64,000 nucleotides of DNA from Vicinamibacterales bacterium. Its GTDB lineage: Bacteria; Acidobacteriota; Vicinamibacteria; Vicinamibacterales; UBA8438. Of this stretch, positions 38,210-48,413 are shown in pieces. The notes under the pieces were generated by a model. The model worked only from the letters and a program-made list of their open reading frames with translations. It had not been told where the DNA came from and made no database searches. The position numbers and the translations under genes were made by a program. The DNA lies in contig CATQHX010000078.1 in assembly GCA_958296065.1 (NCBI GenBank), positions 1 through 64,000 of the forward strand, in the 5' to 3' direction. The first letter of the stretch is position 1. Every line of letters starts with the position of its first letter.

Positions 38210-40165
38210 ATGGACCGTCACGCGAAAACGCTGGCGACGGTAGCCTTGGCCAGCCTTCTCGCCATCGCCTGCGGAGCCCGGCCGGCCTCGGAACCGCATG
38301 CCCTGGACGCGCCGGCGGCCGTCCCGCCGGACGGCCCCGTCACCTTCACCCGCCACGTCGCTCCGATCGTCTTCGAGCACTGCGCGCCGTGCCACCGCCC
38401 CGGCGGCTCGGGCCCGTTCACGCTGCTGAGCTACGACGACGTGGCCCGCCGCGCCCGGCAGATCGCCGAGGTCACGACGAGCCGCTTCATGCCGCCGTGG
38501 TTGCCGGAAACGGGCTTCGGCGAGTTCGTCGGCGAGCGGCGCCTGACGGAGACGCAGATCGCCACGCTGGCCGCGTGGGTCGAGTCGGACGCCGCGGAGG
38601 GTGACGCGGCGAATCTCCCGGAGCCTCCGGCCGCCACCGACGGCTGGGCGCTGGGCGAGCCTGATCTGACGGTGACCCTGCCGGCCCCGTACACCCTGCC
38701 CGCGGACGGCCCCGACGTCTTCAGGAATCTCGTCATGCCCCTGCCGGTCGACGAGACCCGCTGGGTGCAGACGGTCGAGCTGCGCCCGGGCAATCCGCGG
38801 TTCGTGCACCACGCGATCATGGCGGTCGACGACACCACGTCGTCACGGCGCCGCGAGGAAGAGGAGACCGAGCAGCCGGGGGAACCTGGATTCAGCGGCA
38901 TGGAGATGGGCCTGGCGTTCATGCCGGACGGCCACCTGATGGGCTGGACCCCGGGCATGGCGCCCAACCCCGGCATCGACGGGCTCGCCTGGCGGCTCGA
39001 TCCCGGCACCGACTTCGTGCTGCAGCTCCACATGCTGCCGTCCGGCCGCGCGGAGACCATCGCGCCGGTGGCCGGCTTCCACTTCGCGGACACGCCGCCG
39101 TCGGGACCGCCCCTGTATCTGATCCGGCTCGACGCCGACCATCTGCTCGACATCCCGCCGGGCGACCCCGCCTTCGTCGTCGAGGACGCGGTGGAGCTAC
39201 CCATCGACGTGGAGATCCACGCCGTCTATCCCCATGCGCACTACCTGGCGAAGTCCATGGAGGGCAGGGCGATACTGCCCGACGGCACCGAGCGGTGGCT
39301 GATCCGCATCGACGACTGGGACTTCAACTGGCAGGACGTCTACCGCATGCGCGAGCCGTACCTGCTGCCGGCCGGCACCACCCTCTCGATGCGCTTCACG
39401 TACGACAACTCGGCCGACAACCCGCGCAATCCGAGCGATCCGCCGCGGCGGGTGCGGGCCGGCAACCGCTCGTCGGACGAGATGGCGCACTTGCAGCTCC
39501 AGGTGCGGCCCCGGCGCGCGGCCGACCTGGTGCTGCTGCGCGAGTCGCTCTACCGGCACGCGATCCGCCGCAACCCGGCGAATCCGTGGTCGTACTACGA
39601 GCTCGGGAACGCCCTGCTGGAACAGGACCGCCTGGATGAGGCGGCGAGTCAGTACCTGGCGGGCCTGGGCGCCGATCCGACCCACGTGCCGTCGCGCACG
39701 AGCCTGGGCGCCGTTCGCGAGCGGCAGGGACGGATCGACGAGGCGGCGGCGGAGTTCCGCACCGTGGTGGAGCTGGATCCCGGGTACGCCGACGGGCACT
39801 ACAACCTAGGCAGCGTGCATCTCGCCCGGGGACGCCTGGAGGACGCGGCCCGCCATCTCCGCGAGACGGTCGCGCTGGAACCCGACCACGCCGCGGCCCA
39901 CACGAACCTGGGGCACGCGCTACGCGAGCTCGGCCGGCTCGACGAGGCGGCGACTCACCACCGCGAGGCCCTGCGGCTCCGGCCCGGCTCGGCCGAGGCC
40001 CACAACAATCTCGGCAGCGTGCTGGCGGTCGGCGGGCTCCTCGACGAAGCCATCGACCAGTTCCAGCGCGCCCTGCGGATCGACCCGGGGCACGCGCAGG
40101 CCCGTCAGAACCTGGAGCTGGCCCGCGAGATTGCGGCCGAGCTGGAACGGGCCGGCCTGCGCTGA
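38210..40165 (+). CDS. Heme-c / copper type II monooxygenase-like / TPR fusion protein
   Basis: A 651-residue exported protein (signal or lipoprotein signal ending near LAIACG). Three parts are visible. First, a cytochrome-c-like segment with one heme site CAPCH at 58-62. Second, at residues about 145-430, a domain resembling peptidylglycine alpha-hydroxylating monooxygenase and dopamine beta-monooxygenase: His200-His201 in FVHHAIM, His274 in LQLHM, His342-x-His344 in YPHAHYL, and Met425 in DEMAHL. These match in order the CuH (three His) and CuM (two His, one Met) ligands. Third, at residues about 455-645, tandem TPRs such as AAEFRTVVELDPGYADGHYN. A redox enzyme acting outside the cytoplasm is likely; the substrate is unknown. 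A monoheme cytochrome is encoded just downstream on the other strand. Confidence 0.8.
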   Translation: MDRHAKTLATVALASLLAIACGARPASEPHALDAPAAVPPDGPVTFTRHVAPIVFEHCAPCHRPGGSGPFTLLSYDDVARRARQIAEVTTSRFMPPWLPETGFGEFVGERRLTETQIATLAAWVESDAAEGDAANLPEPPAATDGWALGEPDLTVTLPAPYTLPADGPDVFRNLVMPLPVDETRWVQTVELRPGNPRFVHHAIMAVDDTTSSRRREEEETEQPGEPGFSGMEMGLAFMPDGHLMGWTPGMAPNPGIDGLAWRLDPGTDFVLQLHMLPSGRAETIAPVAGFHFADTPPSGPPLYLIRLDADHLLDIPPGDPAFVVEDAVELPIDVEIHAVYPHAHYLAKSMEGRAILPDGTERWLIRIDDWDFNWQDVYRMREPYLLPAGTTLSMRFTYDNSADNPRNPSDPPRRVRAGNRSSDEMAHLQLQVRPRRAADLVLLRESLYRHAIRRNPANPWSYYELGNALLEQDRLDEAASQYLAGLGADPTHVPSRTSLGAVRERQGRIDEAAAEFRTVVELDPGYADGHYNLGSVHLARGRLEDAARHLRETVALEPDHAAAHTNLGHALRELGRLDEAATHHREALRLRPGSAEAHNNLGSVLAVGGLLDEAIDQFQRALRIDPGHAQARQNLELAREIAAELERAGLR

Positions 40166-40273
40166 GGCGTCCCGGCGTCCGCGGGCCTTGCCCCGGCTAC
40201 CGTCGCCCTTCCGGCTCCGTTTTCCACCCCGCCAGGACGCCAAGCCAGCCAGATCTCGCTGGGCGTTTGCACC

Positions 40274-40288
40274 TTCTACGGCGCAGAC
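40274..40288 (+). repeat. Dispersed palindromic repeat, partial copy
   Basis: TTCTACGGCGCAGAC, identical to the right arm of the copy at 52852-52900. It lies between the ends of two convergent genes. Confidence 0.5.
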
Positions 40289-40290
40289 CC

Positions 40291-40728
40291 CTACTCGATG
40301 CGGATTGGGTCGCCCTGGTTCGCGAGATCTATCGCGAGCTCGTCCGAGCCTGCCGGGTAGTCGTTCTCCCGCAGGATGTACGCGATGATGTCGTTCAGCT
40401 CCTGGGCGCTCAACCGGCCCGGCGCGTCCTGGGGCATCGTGGCGTTGGTGAAGTCCGCCAGCTCCCAGAGTGTCGCGCCGCTCCATCCGCCCGTGAAACC
40501 CGAGCCCTTGAGTCCGGGCGCCATCTCGCCGCCGAACAGGTTCGTGGCGTGACAGGCGGCGCACTGGGCGCGGTAGGCGGCCCGGCCGCGGGTCGCCTGC
40601 TCGGCCGTGAAGACGCCGTCGTTGACGGTGCGCTCCTGCGCCGCCGCCGACGGCACTGACAGCGCCGCCGCAACGACCGTGGCCGCGAACAGGACGAGAG
40701 CGAAACGACGTGTGATCGAAACAGACAT
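40291..40728 (-). CDS. Secreted monoheme cytochrome c
   Basis: A 145-residue periplasmic electron carrier. The signal peptide is residues 1-30 (VPSAAAQ). The heme site is CAACH at 56-60, and Met98 in FTNATMPQDAPG is the likely axial ligand. The C-terminal helix LSAQELNDIIAYILREN is typical of class I cytochromes of the QoxA or alcohol dehydrogenase type. CAGGAG about 10 bases before ATG 40728 supports that start over an upstream in-frame ATG at 40818. It converges on the copper monooxygenase-like gene and could be its electron partner. Confidence 0.85.
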   Translation of the reverse strand: MSVSITRRFALVLFAATVVAAALSVPSAAAQERTVNDGVFTAEQATRGRAAYRAQCAACHATNLFGGEMAPGLKGSGFTGGWSGATLWELADFTNATMPQDAPGRLSAQELNDIIAYILRENDYPAGSDELAIDLANQGDPIRIE

Positions 40729-40748
40729 GGTGCTCAACTCCTGGCGCC

Positions 40749-40846
40749 CCGAAACGCCTCGCCAGCGCGGCGCTTCGGCCCATCCCCCGCTCCATGAACC
40801 TGCGCCGCGGCACTTCACTCGCTGCGTTCCGCAGCGCAGGCTCCTG
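40749..40846. repeat. Dispersed palindromic repeat, composite copy
   Basis: Two hairpins. CCGAAACGCC (40749-40758) faces GGCGCTTCGG (40769-40778), with one mismatch. A second unit at 40798-40846 begins CCTGCGCCGC and ends GCAGCGCAGG, plus CTCC. Both match the elements at 52746-52900. Beyond it ATTCTGT (40854-40860) and ACAGAAT (40875-40881) form a further inverted repeat before the methyltransferase stop. Confidence 0.6.
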
Positions 40847-40897
40847 GTCGCTTATTCTGTCATATTCGCCGCCTACAGAATCCCGGAAGCGAGCCGC

Positions 40898-41935
40898 TCA
40901 GCGTTTCTCGACCAGCACGTCGAAGTCCTGACCGACGGCCAACGCACCCGGCACCGCGTCGAACCGCTTCAGCAGGCGACGGTAGTGGAAGTACGGCCGC
41001 CAGGCCCTTACCCGCCGGTGCTGCGCGGCGATCTCGGCGTCGATCCGCGCCGCCTGGTCCTCGCGACGTTCCGGTGCGCGCCCTGCCTCACCGGCCGCGG
41101 GGCCGGCGGGAGCCGTCAGGTCCACGCGCCGCATCAGGCGCGTCCGGCTGCGCCAGCCGGGAATCGCGCCGAGCGCCCGCAGGCCGCGGCGCACCCCGAT
41201 GGAGCGGACGCGCAGCACGCGGAATCCGACGTTCTCCAAGAGTCGTAGGAGCTGCGCCCGCGAGAAGAACGACAGGTGCCCCTGGCCGAGGACCGGCAAC
41301 GCGTCCGGCGGCGACTCCGCCGCCGCGCGCTGCAGGGGGCGCACGTCGGCCTCCCCGTTCGGGGTGATCACGCGCAGCCGCGCGCCCGGCCGCATGATCC
41401 GCCGCGTCTGCTCGAGATGCCGGCGCGGGTGCGTGACGTGCTCCAGCAGATCCTTCTGCAGCACGTAGTCGAACGCCGCCGGCGGCAGGCCGGCCCGCTC
41501 CAGCGTGCCCTGATGCACCGTGACCCCGAACCGGTCGCGGGCGTACCAGGCGCCGAACGCCGAGACCTCGACGCCCTCGACCTCCCAGCCGCCGAGCGGG
41601 GCGAGGGCGGCCAGCAGGAAGCCGAGGGCGCTGCCGACCTCGAGGAAGCGCCCCGCCGGAGCGATCCGGCGGAGCTCGCGGGCGAGGAAGAACGCATCCC
41701 GCTCGTAGCGCTGGCGCTGGCGGGCGTACCCGGCGAAGCCGTGCGCGGAGCCCGGCGCGAAGTAGTCGCCGCCGTAGAGGGCATCGAGCGCCGCCGGCGC
41801 CAGGCGCGGCCGAACCTGCCGGACGCCGCACCCGCCGCAGCGGTGAATCCAGACCGGCCCGACGCCCGGCAGCCCGACCTCGACAAGCGGAGTCATCGCG
41901 CCAGCGGCGCCGCAGACGTCGCAGGGGTCGGCCAT
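40898..41935 (-). CDS. Class I SAM-dependent methyltransferase with zinc ribbon
   Basis: A 345-residue protein. The N-terminal zinc ribbon has Cys5, Cys8, Cys33 and Cys36 (DPCDVCGA and HRCGGCG). The Rossmann methyltransferase core begins RFLEVGSALGFLLAAL, with LQKDLLEHVTHPRRHLEQTR as post-motif and a GQGHLSFFSRAQLLRLLENV pattern common to methyltransf_23 proteins that modify sugars or lipids. The C-terminal 70 residues are Arg/Ala-rich. The start is ATG 41935; the gene is divergent from hemL with only 27 bases between start codons. The substrate is unknown. Confidence 0.8.
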   Translation of the reverse strand: MADPCDVCGAAGAMTPLVEVGLPGVGPVWIHRCGGCGVRQVRPRLAPAALDALYGGDYFAPGSAHGFAGYARQRQRYERDAFFLARELRRIAPAGRFLEVGSALGFLLAALAPLGGWEVEGVEVSAFGAWYARDRFGVTVHQGTLERAGLPPAAFDYVLQKDLLEHVTHPRRHLEQTRRIMRPGARLRVITPNGEADVRPLQRAAAESPPDALPVLGQGHLSFFSRAQLLRLLENVGFRVLRVRSIGVRRGLRALGAIPGWRSRTRLMRRVDLTAPAGPAAGEAGRAPERREDQAARIDAEIAAQHRRVRAWRPYFHYRRLLKRFDAVPGALAVGQDFDVLVEKR

Positions 41936-41947
41936 GACCGGGCATGA

Positions 41948-41953
41948 TATCGT
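41948..41953 (+). promoter_or_regulatory. Candidate -10 box of leaderless hemL transcript
   Basis: TATCGT lies 9 bases before the hemL ATG, inside the 27-base divergent gap, which leaves no room for a normal leader. Confidence 0.4.
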
Positions 41954-41962
41954 TCGCTGCCA

Positions 41963-43237
<1,275 letters not shown>

Positions 43238-43240
<3 letters not shown>

Positions 43241-43287
43241 GAGCTTGCGCCGCAGGACGCAGCGAAGCGAAGTGCTGAGGTGCGAGC
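43238..43287. repeat. Dispersed palindromic repeat at hemL 3' end
   Basis: Starts TAGGAGCTTGCGCCGCAGGA (the TAG is the hemL stop) and continues with ACGCAGCGA-like and GAAGTGCTGAGG segments. These match the reverse complement of the 40798-40846 unit over about 45 bases with scattered differences. Confidence 0.55.
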
Positions 43288-43313
43288 GTCCTCCCCGCGT
43301 CGCGCGGGCTTGA

Positions 43314-43319
43314 TATCAT
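43314..43319 (+). promoter_or_regulatory. Candidate -10 box of ispG
   Basis: TATCAT overlaps an upstream in-frame ATG (43318) and lies 10 bases before ATG 43330. This favours 43330 as the true start and a near-leaderless message. Confidence 0.4.
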
Positions 43320-43329
43320 GCGAGCCGGG

Positions 43330-44571
43330 ATGACGGACATTCGCCTGCATCGCACGACGCCCGTGCCGGTCGGCGGCCTGCAGATCGGCGGCGGCGCCCC
43401 GGTGGCGGTGCAGTCGATGACGTTGACCGATACCGCCAACGCCGAGGCGACCGCCGCGCAGTGCATCGAGCTCGCCGAGGCGGGATCCGAGCTGGTACGC
43501 GTCACCGTCAACCAGGAGGACGCGGCGCGGGCGGTGCCGGAGATCAAGCGGCGCATGCTGGACGCCGGCTGCACGGCGCCGCTCATCGGCGATTTTCACT
43601 ACAACGGCCACCTGCTGCTCACCCGCCATCCGGCATGCGCGGCGGCCCTCGACAAGTACCGCATCAATCCGGGCAACGTCGGCACCGGACGCCGCCGCGA
43701 CGAGCAGTTCTCGACCATTTGCGCCGTGGCCCGCGACCACGGCAAGCCGGTCCGCATCGGCGTCAACGGCGGCTCCCTGAACCAGGAGCTCGTCATGGCG
43801 AAGATGCAGGAGAACACCGACCGCGACCTCGGCCGAACCTCCGAGGAGATCATCAACGAGTGCATGGTCATCTCGGCGCTCGAGTCGACCGCGCTGGCTC
43901 TGGACAGCGGACTCGGCGAGGACCGGATCATCATCTCGGCCAAGGTATCGCGGCCCCGCGATCTGGTAGCCGTCTATCGCGCGCTGGCCGCGCAGACATC
44001 GCAGCCGCTGCACCTCGGACTGACCGAGGCGGGCATGGGGTTGAAGGGGCTGGTGTGGTCGGCCTCCGCCATGGGCATCCTGCTGAATCAGGGCATCGGC
44101 GACACGATCCGGGTCTCGTTGACGCCGCGTCCCAACGGCGACCGCCGCGAGGAAGTCTACGCCGCGTGCGAGCTGCTGCAGGCCCTCGGGCTGCGGGCCT
44201 TCGCCCCCAGCATCACCGCCTGCCCCGGCTGCGGCCGCACCACCAGCACCACGTTTCAGGAGCTGGCCGAACGGGTTCAGGGCTACGTGCGCGGCATGAT
44301 GCCGGCCTGGAAGACGGAGTACGAAGGCGTCGAGGCGATGACCGTCGCCGTCATGGGCTGCGTCGTCAACGGTCCCGGCGAATCGAAGGCGGCGAACATC
44401 GGCATCAGCCTGCCGGGCACGGGCGAGGAACCGACCTGCCCGGTCTACGTGGACGGCCGGCACGCAACGACGCTGCGCGGCTCCTGCGACGAGCTCTCCG
44501 AGGCGTTTCGCCGACTGATCGACGGCTACGTCGAGGAGAAGTACGCCAGGAAACCGGTCGCGGCGCCGTAG
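43330..44571 (+). CDS. ispG: 4-hydroxy-3-methylbut-2-enyl diphosphate synthase, flavodoxin-dependent
   Basis: Penultimate step of the MEP isoprenoid pathway, a [4Fe-4S] enzyme that reduces methylerythritol cyclodiphosphate. It has 413 residues from ATG 43330. The cluster ligands are Cys298 and Cys301 (CPGCGRTTS), Cys344 and Glu351 (GCVVNGPGES). RINPGNVGTGRR and GVNGGSLNQEL are typical of the TIM barrel. There is no large insert domain, so it is the compact bacterial type. The same pathway's dxr lies at 48.4 kb. Confidence 0.95.
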   Translation: MTDIRLHRTTPVPVGGLQIGGGAPVAVQSMTLTDTANAEATAAQCIELAEAGSELVRVTVNQEDAARAVPEIKRRMLDAGCTAPLIGDFHYNGHLLLTRHPACAAALDKYRINPGNVGTGRRRDEQFSTICAVARDHGKPVRIGVNGGSLNQELVMAKMQENTDRDLGRTSEEIINECMVISALESTALALDSGLGEDRIIISAKVSRPRDLVAVYRALAAQTSQPLHLGLTEAGMGLKGLVWSASAMGILLNQGIGDTIRVSLTPRPNGDRREEVYAACELLQALGLRAFAPSITACPGCGRTTSTTFQELAERVQGYVRGMMPAWKTEYEGVEAMTVAVMGCVVNGPGESKAANIGISLPGTGEEPTCPVYVDGRHATTLRGSCDELSEAFRRLIDGYVEEKYARKPVAAP

Positions 44572-44669
44572 GTGCCCGACCGGAAGCGCGGCGCGTCGGC
44601 CGGCGCGCCGCGCGGCGTCATCCGGCACCGTCCGGCCTGCGGCCACACCCTGCACGAAAGCGCCCATCC

Positions 44670-45548
44670 ATGACGTCCGAGAGTCCCATCCGCCTGATCG
44701 CGATCGACATCGACGGCACGCTGCTCGATAGCCGCAGCGCGCTGCCCGCACGCAACCGCCGGGCCGTCCACCGGGCCATCGAGCAGGGCATCCGGGTGGC
44801 ACTGGTGACCGGCCGCGCCTTTCACCACGCCCGGCCGATCGCCGAAGCCCTTGCGCCGGAGCATGCGCCGGATGCGCTTGCCCTCATCGTCAGCAACGGG
44901 GCGTTGACCAAACGGGCGGATGGAACCACCCTGGACCGCCGCCTCATACCGCGCGCAACGGCACTGGCCATCGTGACGGCGATGCGCTCCCGCCATCGAG
45001 GCGTCGCGGTCATATTCGACCGGCCCGACGCGCGGCAGTACGTCTTCGAGCGCATCGACTGGAGTCACCCCCAGCGGCACTGGTACTACCAGCGGAACCG
45101 CGCGTTCATCACCCGTGTCGAGCCGATTGACGCAGCGCTCACCGAGGATCCCGCACAGGTAGCCTTCACCGGCGGCATCGAGCAGATGCGGGCGCTGGCC
45201 GACGAGGTCCGCCGGCTCCCGGAAGCATCGGACGTCACCATCACCCTGACGGAGTACGCGGAGCGCGACTTCTCCCTGCTGGACCTGATCGCCGGGGGCT
45301 GGTCCAAGGGCGCGGCTCTGCGGGAGTACGCGCGCCGGCTGGAGCTCGACCGTTCCGCGATCATGGCGGTCGGCGACAACCTGAACGACCGCGAGATGCT
45401 GGCCTTCGCCGGCCGACCGGTGGTCATGGGCAACGCGGTGGAGCCGCTCAAGCAGCTCGGCTGGGAGATCACCGCGAACCACGACGATTGCGGCCTCGCG
45501 GACGCCATCGACCAGATCACGGGGCACGGATCGGCCGCCGAGGCTTGA
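44670..45548 (+). CDS. Cof-type HAD-IIB phosphatase
   Basis: A 292-residue cytosolic phosphatase of the haloacid dehalogenase superfamily. Motif I is LIAIDIDGTLLDSR, motif II VTGR, motif III Lys in WSKGAALREYA, and motif IV VGDNLNDREMLAFAG. The cap between motifs II and III is of the C2B type. Members act on sugar phosphates, FMN or similar; this substrate cannot be inferred. The gap from ispG (98 bases) shows only GC-rich palindromes. The start codon context is weak. Confidence 0.85.
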   Translation: MTSESPIRLIAIDIDGTLLDSRSALPARNRRAVHRAIEQGIRVALVTGRAFHHARPIAEALAPEHAPDALALIVSNGALTKRADGTTLDRRLIPRATALAIVTAMRSRHRGVAVIFDRPDARQYVFERIDWSHPQRHWYYQRNRAFITRVEPIDAALTEDPAQVAFTGGIEQMRALADEVRRLPEASDVTITLTEYAERDFSLLDLIAGGWSKGAALREYARRLELDRSAIMAVGDNLNDREMLAFAGRPVVMGNAVEPLKQLGWEITANHDDCGLADAIDQITGHGSAAEA

Positions 45549-45558
45549 GCCACCCGCG

Positions 45559-46914
45559 TCACGCCGCCGGCGAGTCGCCCAGCACCGCGGCCAGCGTCCG
45601 CGCCCGTCCCCACCAGATGGCGGTCACGAGGCAGCCGACCAGGATGAGACCGGTCGAGATCCCGATCCACAGACCGACGACGCCCCAGCCGATAGCGAAG
45701 CAGAGCAGATAGCCGACCGGCAGACCGATCATCCAGTGGCCGGCGAGGTTCAGGAGCATCGGGGTCCGCGTGTCGCCCAGGCCCCGGAGCGCCCCGGTGG
45801 TCACGCCCTGCAGCCCGTCGAAAACCTGGAACAGCGCGACCAGGACGATGAGGGCGAGCCCCACCTCGACCACGCCGCGATCCGTGGTGAAGATGCCGAG
45901 GATCGCGCCCGGAACGGCCAGGAACATCGCGGCGGCGGACGCCATGAAACCGGTCCCGAGCGCGATGGCGGTCCATCCGGCCGCCGACGCGCCCGCCGCA
46001 TCGCGGCGGCCCACCGCGTGCCCGACGCGCACGGCGCCGGCCGACGCGATGCCGAGGGGCACCATGTAGGTCAACCCGGCCAGGTTGATGACGATCTGAT
46101 GCGCCGCCAGGGTGGACGGGTCGAGCCTTCCGGCGAGCATCGTGACCGCCGCGAACGCCCCGTATTCCAGCGCCGCCTGCGTCGCGGCGGGCCAGCCCAG
46201 CTCCAGGATCCGCCGGAGGCCGGCGAGCCGGACGCCGGCAATCAGCGTCCAGGGCCGGACTCCCTGGCGCGCGACCGCGCCCGCCAGCACGATCACCATG
46301 TAGGCGCGGGAGATGCACGTCGCCCAGCCCGCGCCGTCGACGCCCAGGGCCGGCGCGCCGAGATTGCCGAAGACGAGCACCCAGTTGGCGGCGGCGTTGA
46401 CGACGTTGGCGGTGACCAGGGCGACCATGATCGGCCTGACCACCGACACCGCCTGCAGGTAGCGCCGGAACGCGGCGTACAGCAGCAGCAGGGGCAGGCT
46501 CCAGGTCACGATGGCGAAATAGGGACGCACCAGCAGCAGGACGTCCGGATCGAAGCCCCAGAGGTCGAGGTGGTTCCCTGCCGTCCGGGCCAACAGACCG
46601 AGGGGCAACGTCAGAACGAGGGCCAGGAAGATCCCGTGCCGCAGCCAGCGGTCGCACTGCTTCCGGTCGCGGGCGCCGAACGCCTGCGACACGAGCGTGT
46701 CGAGGCCCAGCAGCAGGCCCATGCCCAGGACGCTGAACGCCAGAAACAGCGCGCTGCCGACGCCGACCGCGCCGATCGCCTCCGGACCGAGACGCCCGAC
46801 CATGGCGATGTCGACGATCTGCATCGCCACCCAGCCGACCTCGGCTATCACCACCGGCGCCGCCAGAGAGACCGTCGGCCGCAGTTCGCGGCGCAGCGTG
46901 TCGACGAGGGGCAT
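45559..46914 (-). CDS. MATE family efflux transporter
   Basis: A 451-residue inner-membrane protein with twelve predicted helices in two six-helix halves, as in NorM-type sodium or proton antiporters that export cationic drugs or metabolites. Patterns such as FLAFSVLGMGLLLGLDTLVS and FQVFDGLQGVTTGALRGLGD are family-typical. ATG 46914 is chosen; a GTG 21 bases upstream is possible. It is convergent with the HAD gene, 10 bases apart. Confidence 0.9.
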   Translation of the reverse strand: MPLVDTLRRELRPTVSLAAPVVIAEVGWVAMQIVDIAMVGRLGPEAIGAVGVGSALFLAFSVLGMGLLLGLDTLVSQAFGARDRKQCDRWLRHGIFLALVLTLPLGLLARTAGNHLDLWGFDPDVLLLVRPYFAIVTWSLPLLLLYAAFRRYLQAVSVVRPIMVALVTANVVNAAANWVLVFGNLGAPALGVDGAGWATCISRAYMVIVLAGAVARQGVRPWTLIAGVRLAGLRRILELGWPAATQAALEYGAFAAVTMLAGRLDPSTLAAHQIVINLAGLTYMVPLGIASAGAVRVGHAVGRRDAAGASAAGWTAIALGTGFMASAAAMFLAVPGAILGIFTTDRGVVEVGLALIVLVALFQVFDGLQGVTTGALRGLGDTRTPMLLNLAGHWMIGLPVGYLLCFAIGWGVVGLWIGISTGLILVGCLVTAIWWGRARTLAAVLGDSPAA

Positions 46915-47056
46915 GTGCGTATCGACGCAGGACACCGAGAGACGGCACGGCCTCGAGGTCGGCCCCGAGACACGGGCCTGCCGCGGGATCGACCTGCTCG
47001 GTTGCGTGCGGGATTCTACGCCGAGACGAGGCGCGTGCGGCGCCGCGCACCGATCG

Positions 47057-48376
47057 TCAGCGCCAGGGCATGAGCGCTTCGATCCACTGGATGCGTGTCA
47101 GGTCGTTGTAGATGACGGTGACCATCAGCATCATCAGCACCACGAAGCCGGCCAGCAGCATCCGCTCCTTGACGCGCATGCTGAAGTCGCGGCGCGCCAC
47201 GCTCTCCATGCCCATGATGAAGATGTGGCCGCCGTCGAGAACCGGAATCGGCAACAGGTTGAGAATGCCGAGGTTCAGCGAGATCATCGCCATCAGGCTG
47301 AACAACTGGACCCACCCCACCTGGGCCGCGCTGCCGGACAACTGGGCGATGCCGACCGGACCGACCAGTTGCCGCGGCGACGTCTCCGCCGTCAGCAGTC
47401 CCCACAGGGTCTGGAAGATCAATCCGGACCACTCGTAGTTCCGTTCGAGGCTCATCCCGAACGCCTCGAAGAAGCCCGGCTCGACGATCCGCGTCTCGAA
47501 CGGACTGACCGTCATGCCCGTCAGACCGACGTCCCCACGCAGCGCCGGCGTGACGCTGACCTGCAGCGGTTCGCCGTCGCGACGCACGGTAAGGGTCAAG
47601 GGAATGTCGGGACTGGCATTGATGCGCGCAATCAACTCGGCGCGGTCGACCGGCTCTCCATCGACCGCCTCGATGACGTCGCGAGCCCTGAGCCCGGCCC
47701 TCTCGGCCGGCTCGCCGGGCATTACCTGCACGATCTGCGGGTGCACCGCCGGCCCGACGCCGAGATCGCCCATCTCGTAGCTGGTCTGCGCATCCGGGGT
47801 GACCCGCAGCGTCCGTTCCTGCCCGTCCACGTCGCGCACCACGACCGGTATCTCGCGTTCGGCACGGGGCAGCACTTCCATGAAAAGCGCGTTCCACGTG
47901 TCGACGGCCCGGCCGGCAACGCTCACAATCCGCTCGCCGGCCGCGATCCCGGCTCGGGCGGCGGGAGAATCCTCCACCACGCGACCGATCACCGGGGGCT
48001 CGACTTCGTACGCGGGTTCCTCCGCGCCCTGGTAGAGCACGAGCCACATCACGATGACGGCGAGGACCAGATTCATCGCCGGTCCCATGATGAGCACCAG
48101 AAAGCGCTCCCACTTGGACTTCGACATGAACTCGTCGGGAGCCCCGACCCGGTTCTCCTCCCCGTGCTCTCCCGCCATCTTCACGTAGCCGCCGAGCGGT
48201 ATCGCACTGACGCAGTACTCGGTATCGCCACGCGTGGCCTTGAAGATCTTCGGCCCGAACCCGAGGGAGAAGGTCAGCACGCGAACGCCGAGCCGCCGGG
48301 CCATCAGGAAATGGCCCAGCTCGTGCACGAAGACGAGCACACCGAGAACGAACAGGAATGCAAGCAGGGTAGTCAC
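47057..48376 (-). CDS. rseP: Site-2 intramembrane zinc protease
   Basis: Membrane metalloprotease that releases sigma factors by cutting anti-sigma factors after a first cleavage. It has 439 residues from GTG 48376. The zinc motif HELGH (His18, Glu19, His22) lies in the first helix and the third ligand in VLDGGHIFIMG near the C-terminus. Two PDZ domains lie between (SPAARAGIAAGERIVSVAG and GEPAERAGLRARDVIEAVDG). It lies 37 bases after dxr, in the common order uppS-cdsA-dxr-rseP. Confidence 0.95.
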   Translation of the reverse strand: MTTLLAFLFVLGVLVFVHELGHFLMARRLGVRVLTFSLGFGPKIFKATRGDTEYCVSAIPLGGYVKMAGEHGEENRVGAPDEFMSKSKWERFLVLIMGPAMNLVLAVIVMWLVLYQGAEEPAYEVEPPVIGRVVEDSPAARAGIAAGERIVSVAGRAVDTWNALFMEVLPRAEREIPVVVRDVDGQERTLRVTPDAQTSYEMGDLGVGPAVHPQIVQVMPGEPAERAGLRARDVIEAVDGEPVDRAELIARINASPDIPLTLTVRRDGEPLQVSVTPALRGDVGLTGMTVSPFETRIVEPGFFEAFGMSLERNYEWSGLIFQTLWGLLTAETSPRQLVGPVGIAQLSGSAAQVGWVQLFSLMAMISLNLGILNLLPIPVLDGGHIFIMGMESVARRDFSMRVKERMLLAGFVVLMMLMVTVIYNDLTRIQWIEALMPWR

Positions 48377-48413
48377 GGCTGATTCATCCGTTTTCCAGGC
48401 GCCTTCCCTGATT

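Noticed and set aside
44572..44669. GC-rich palindromes between ispG and the HAD gene as a terminator
   Set aside because: GGCGCG/CGCGCC arms are short and overlapping, with no T-run; too weak to call.
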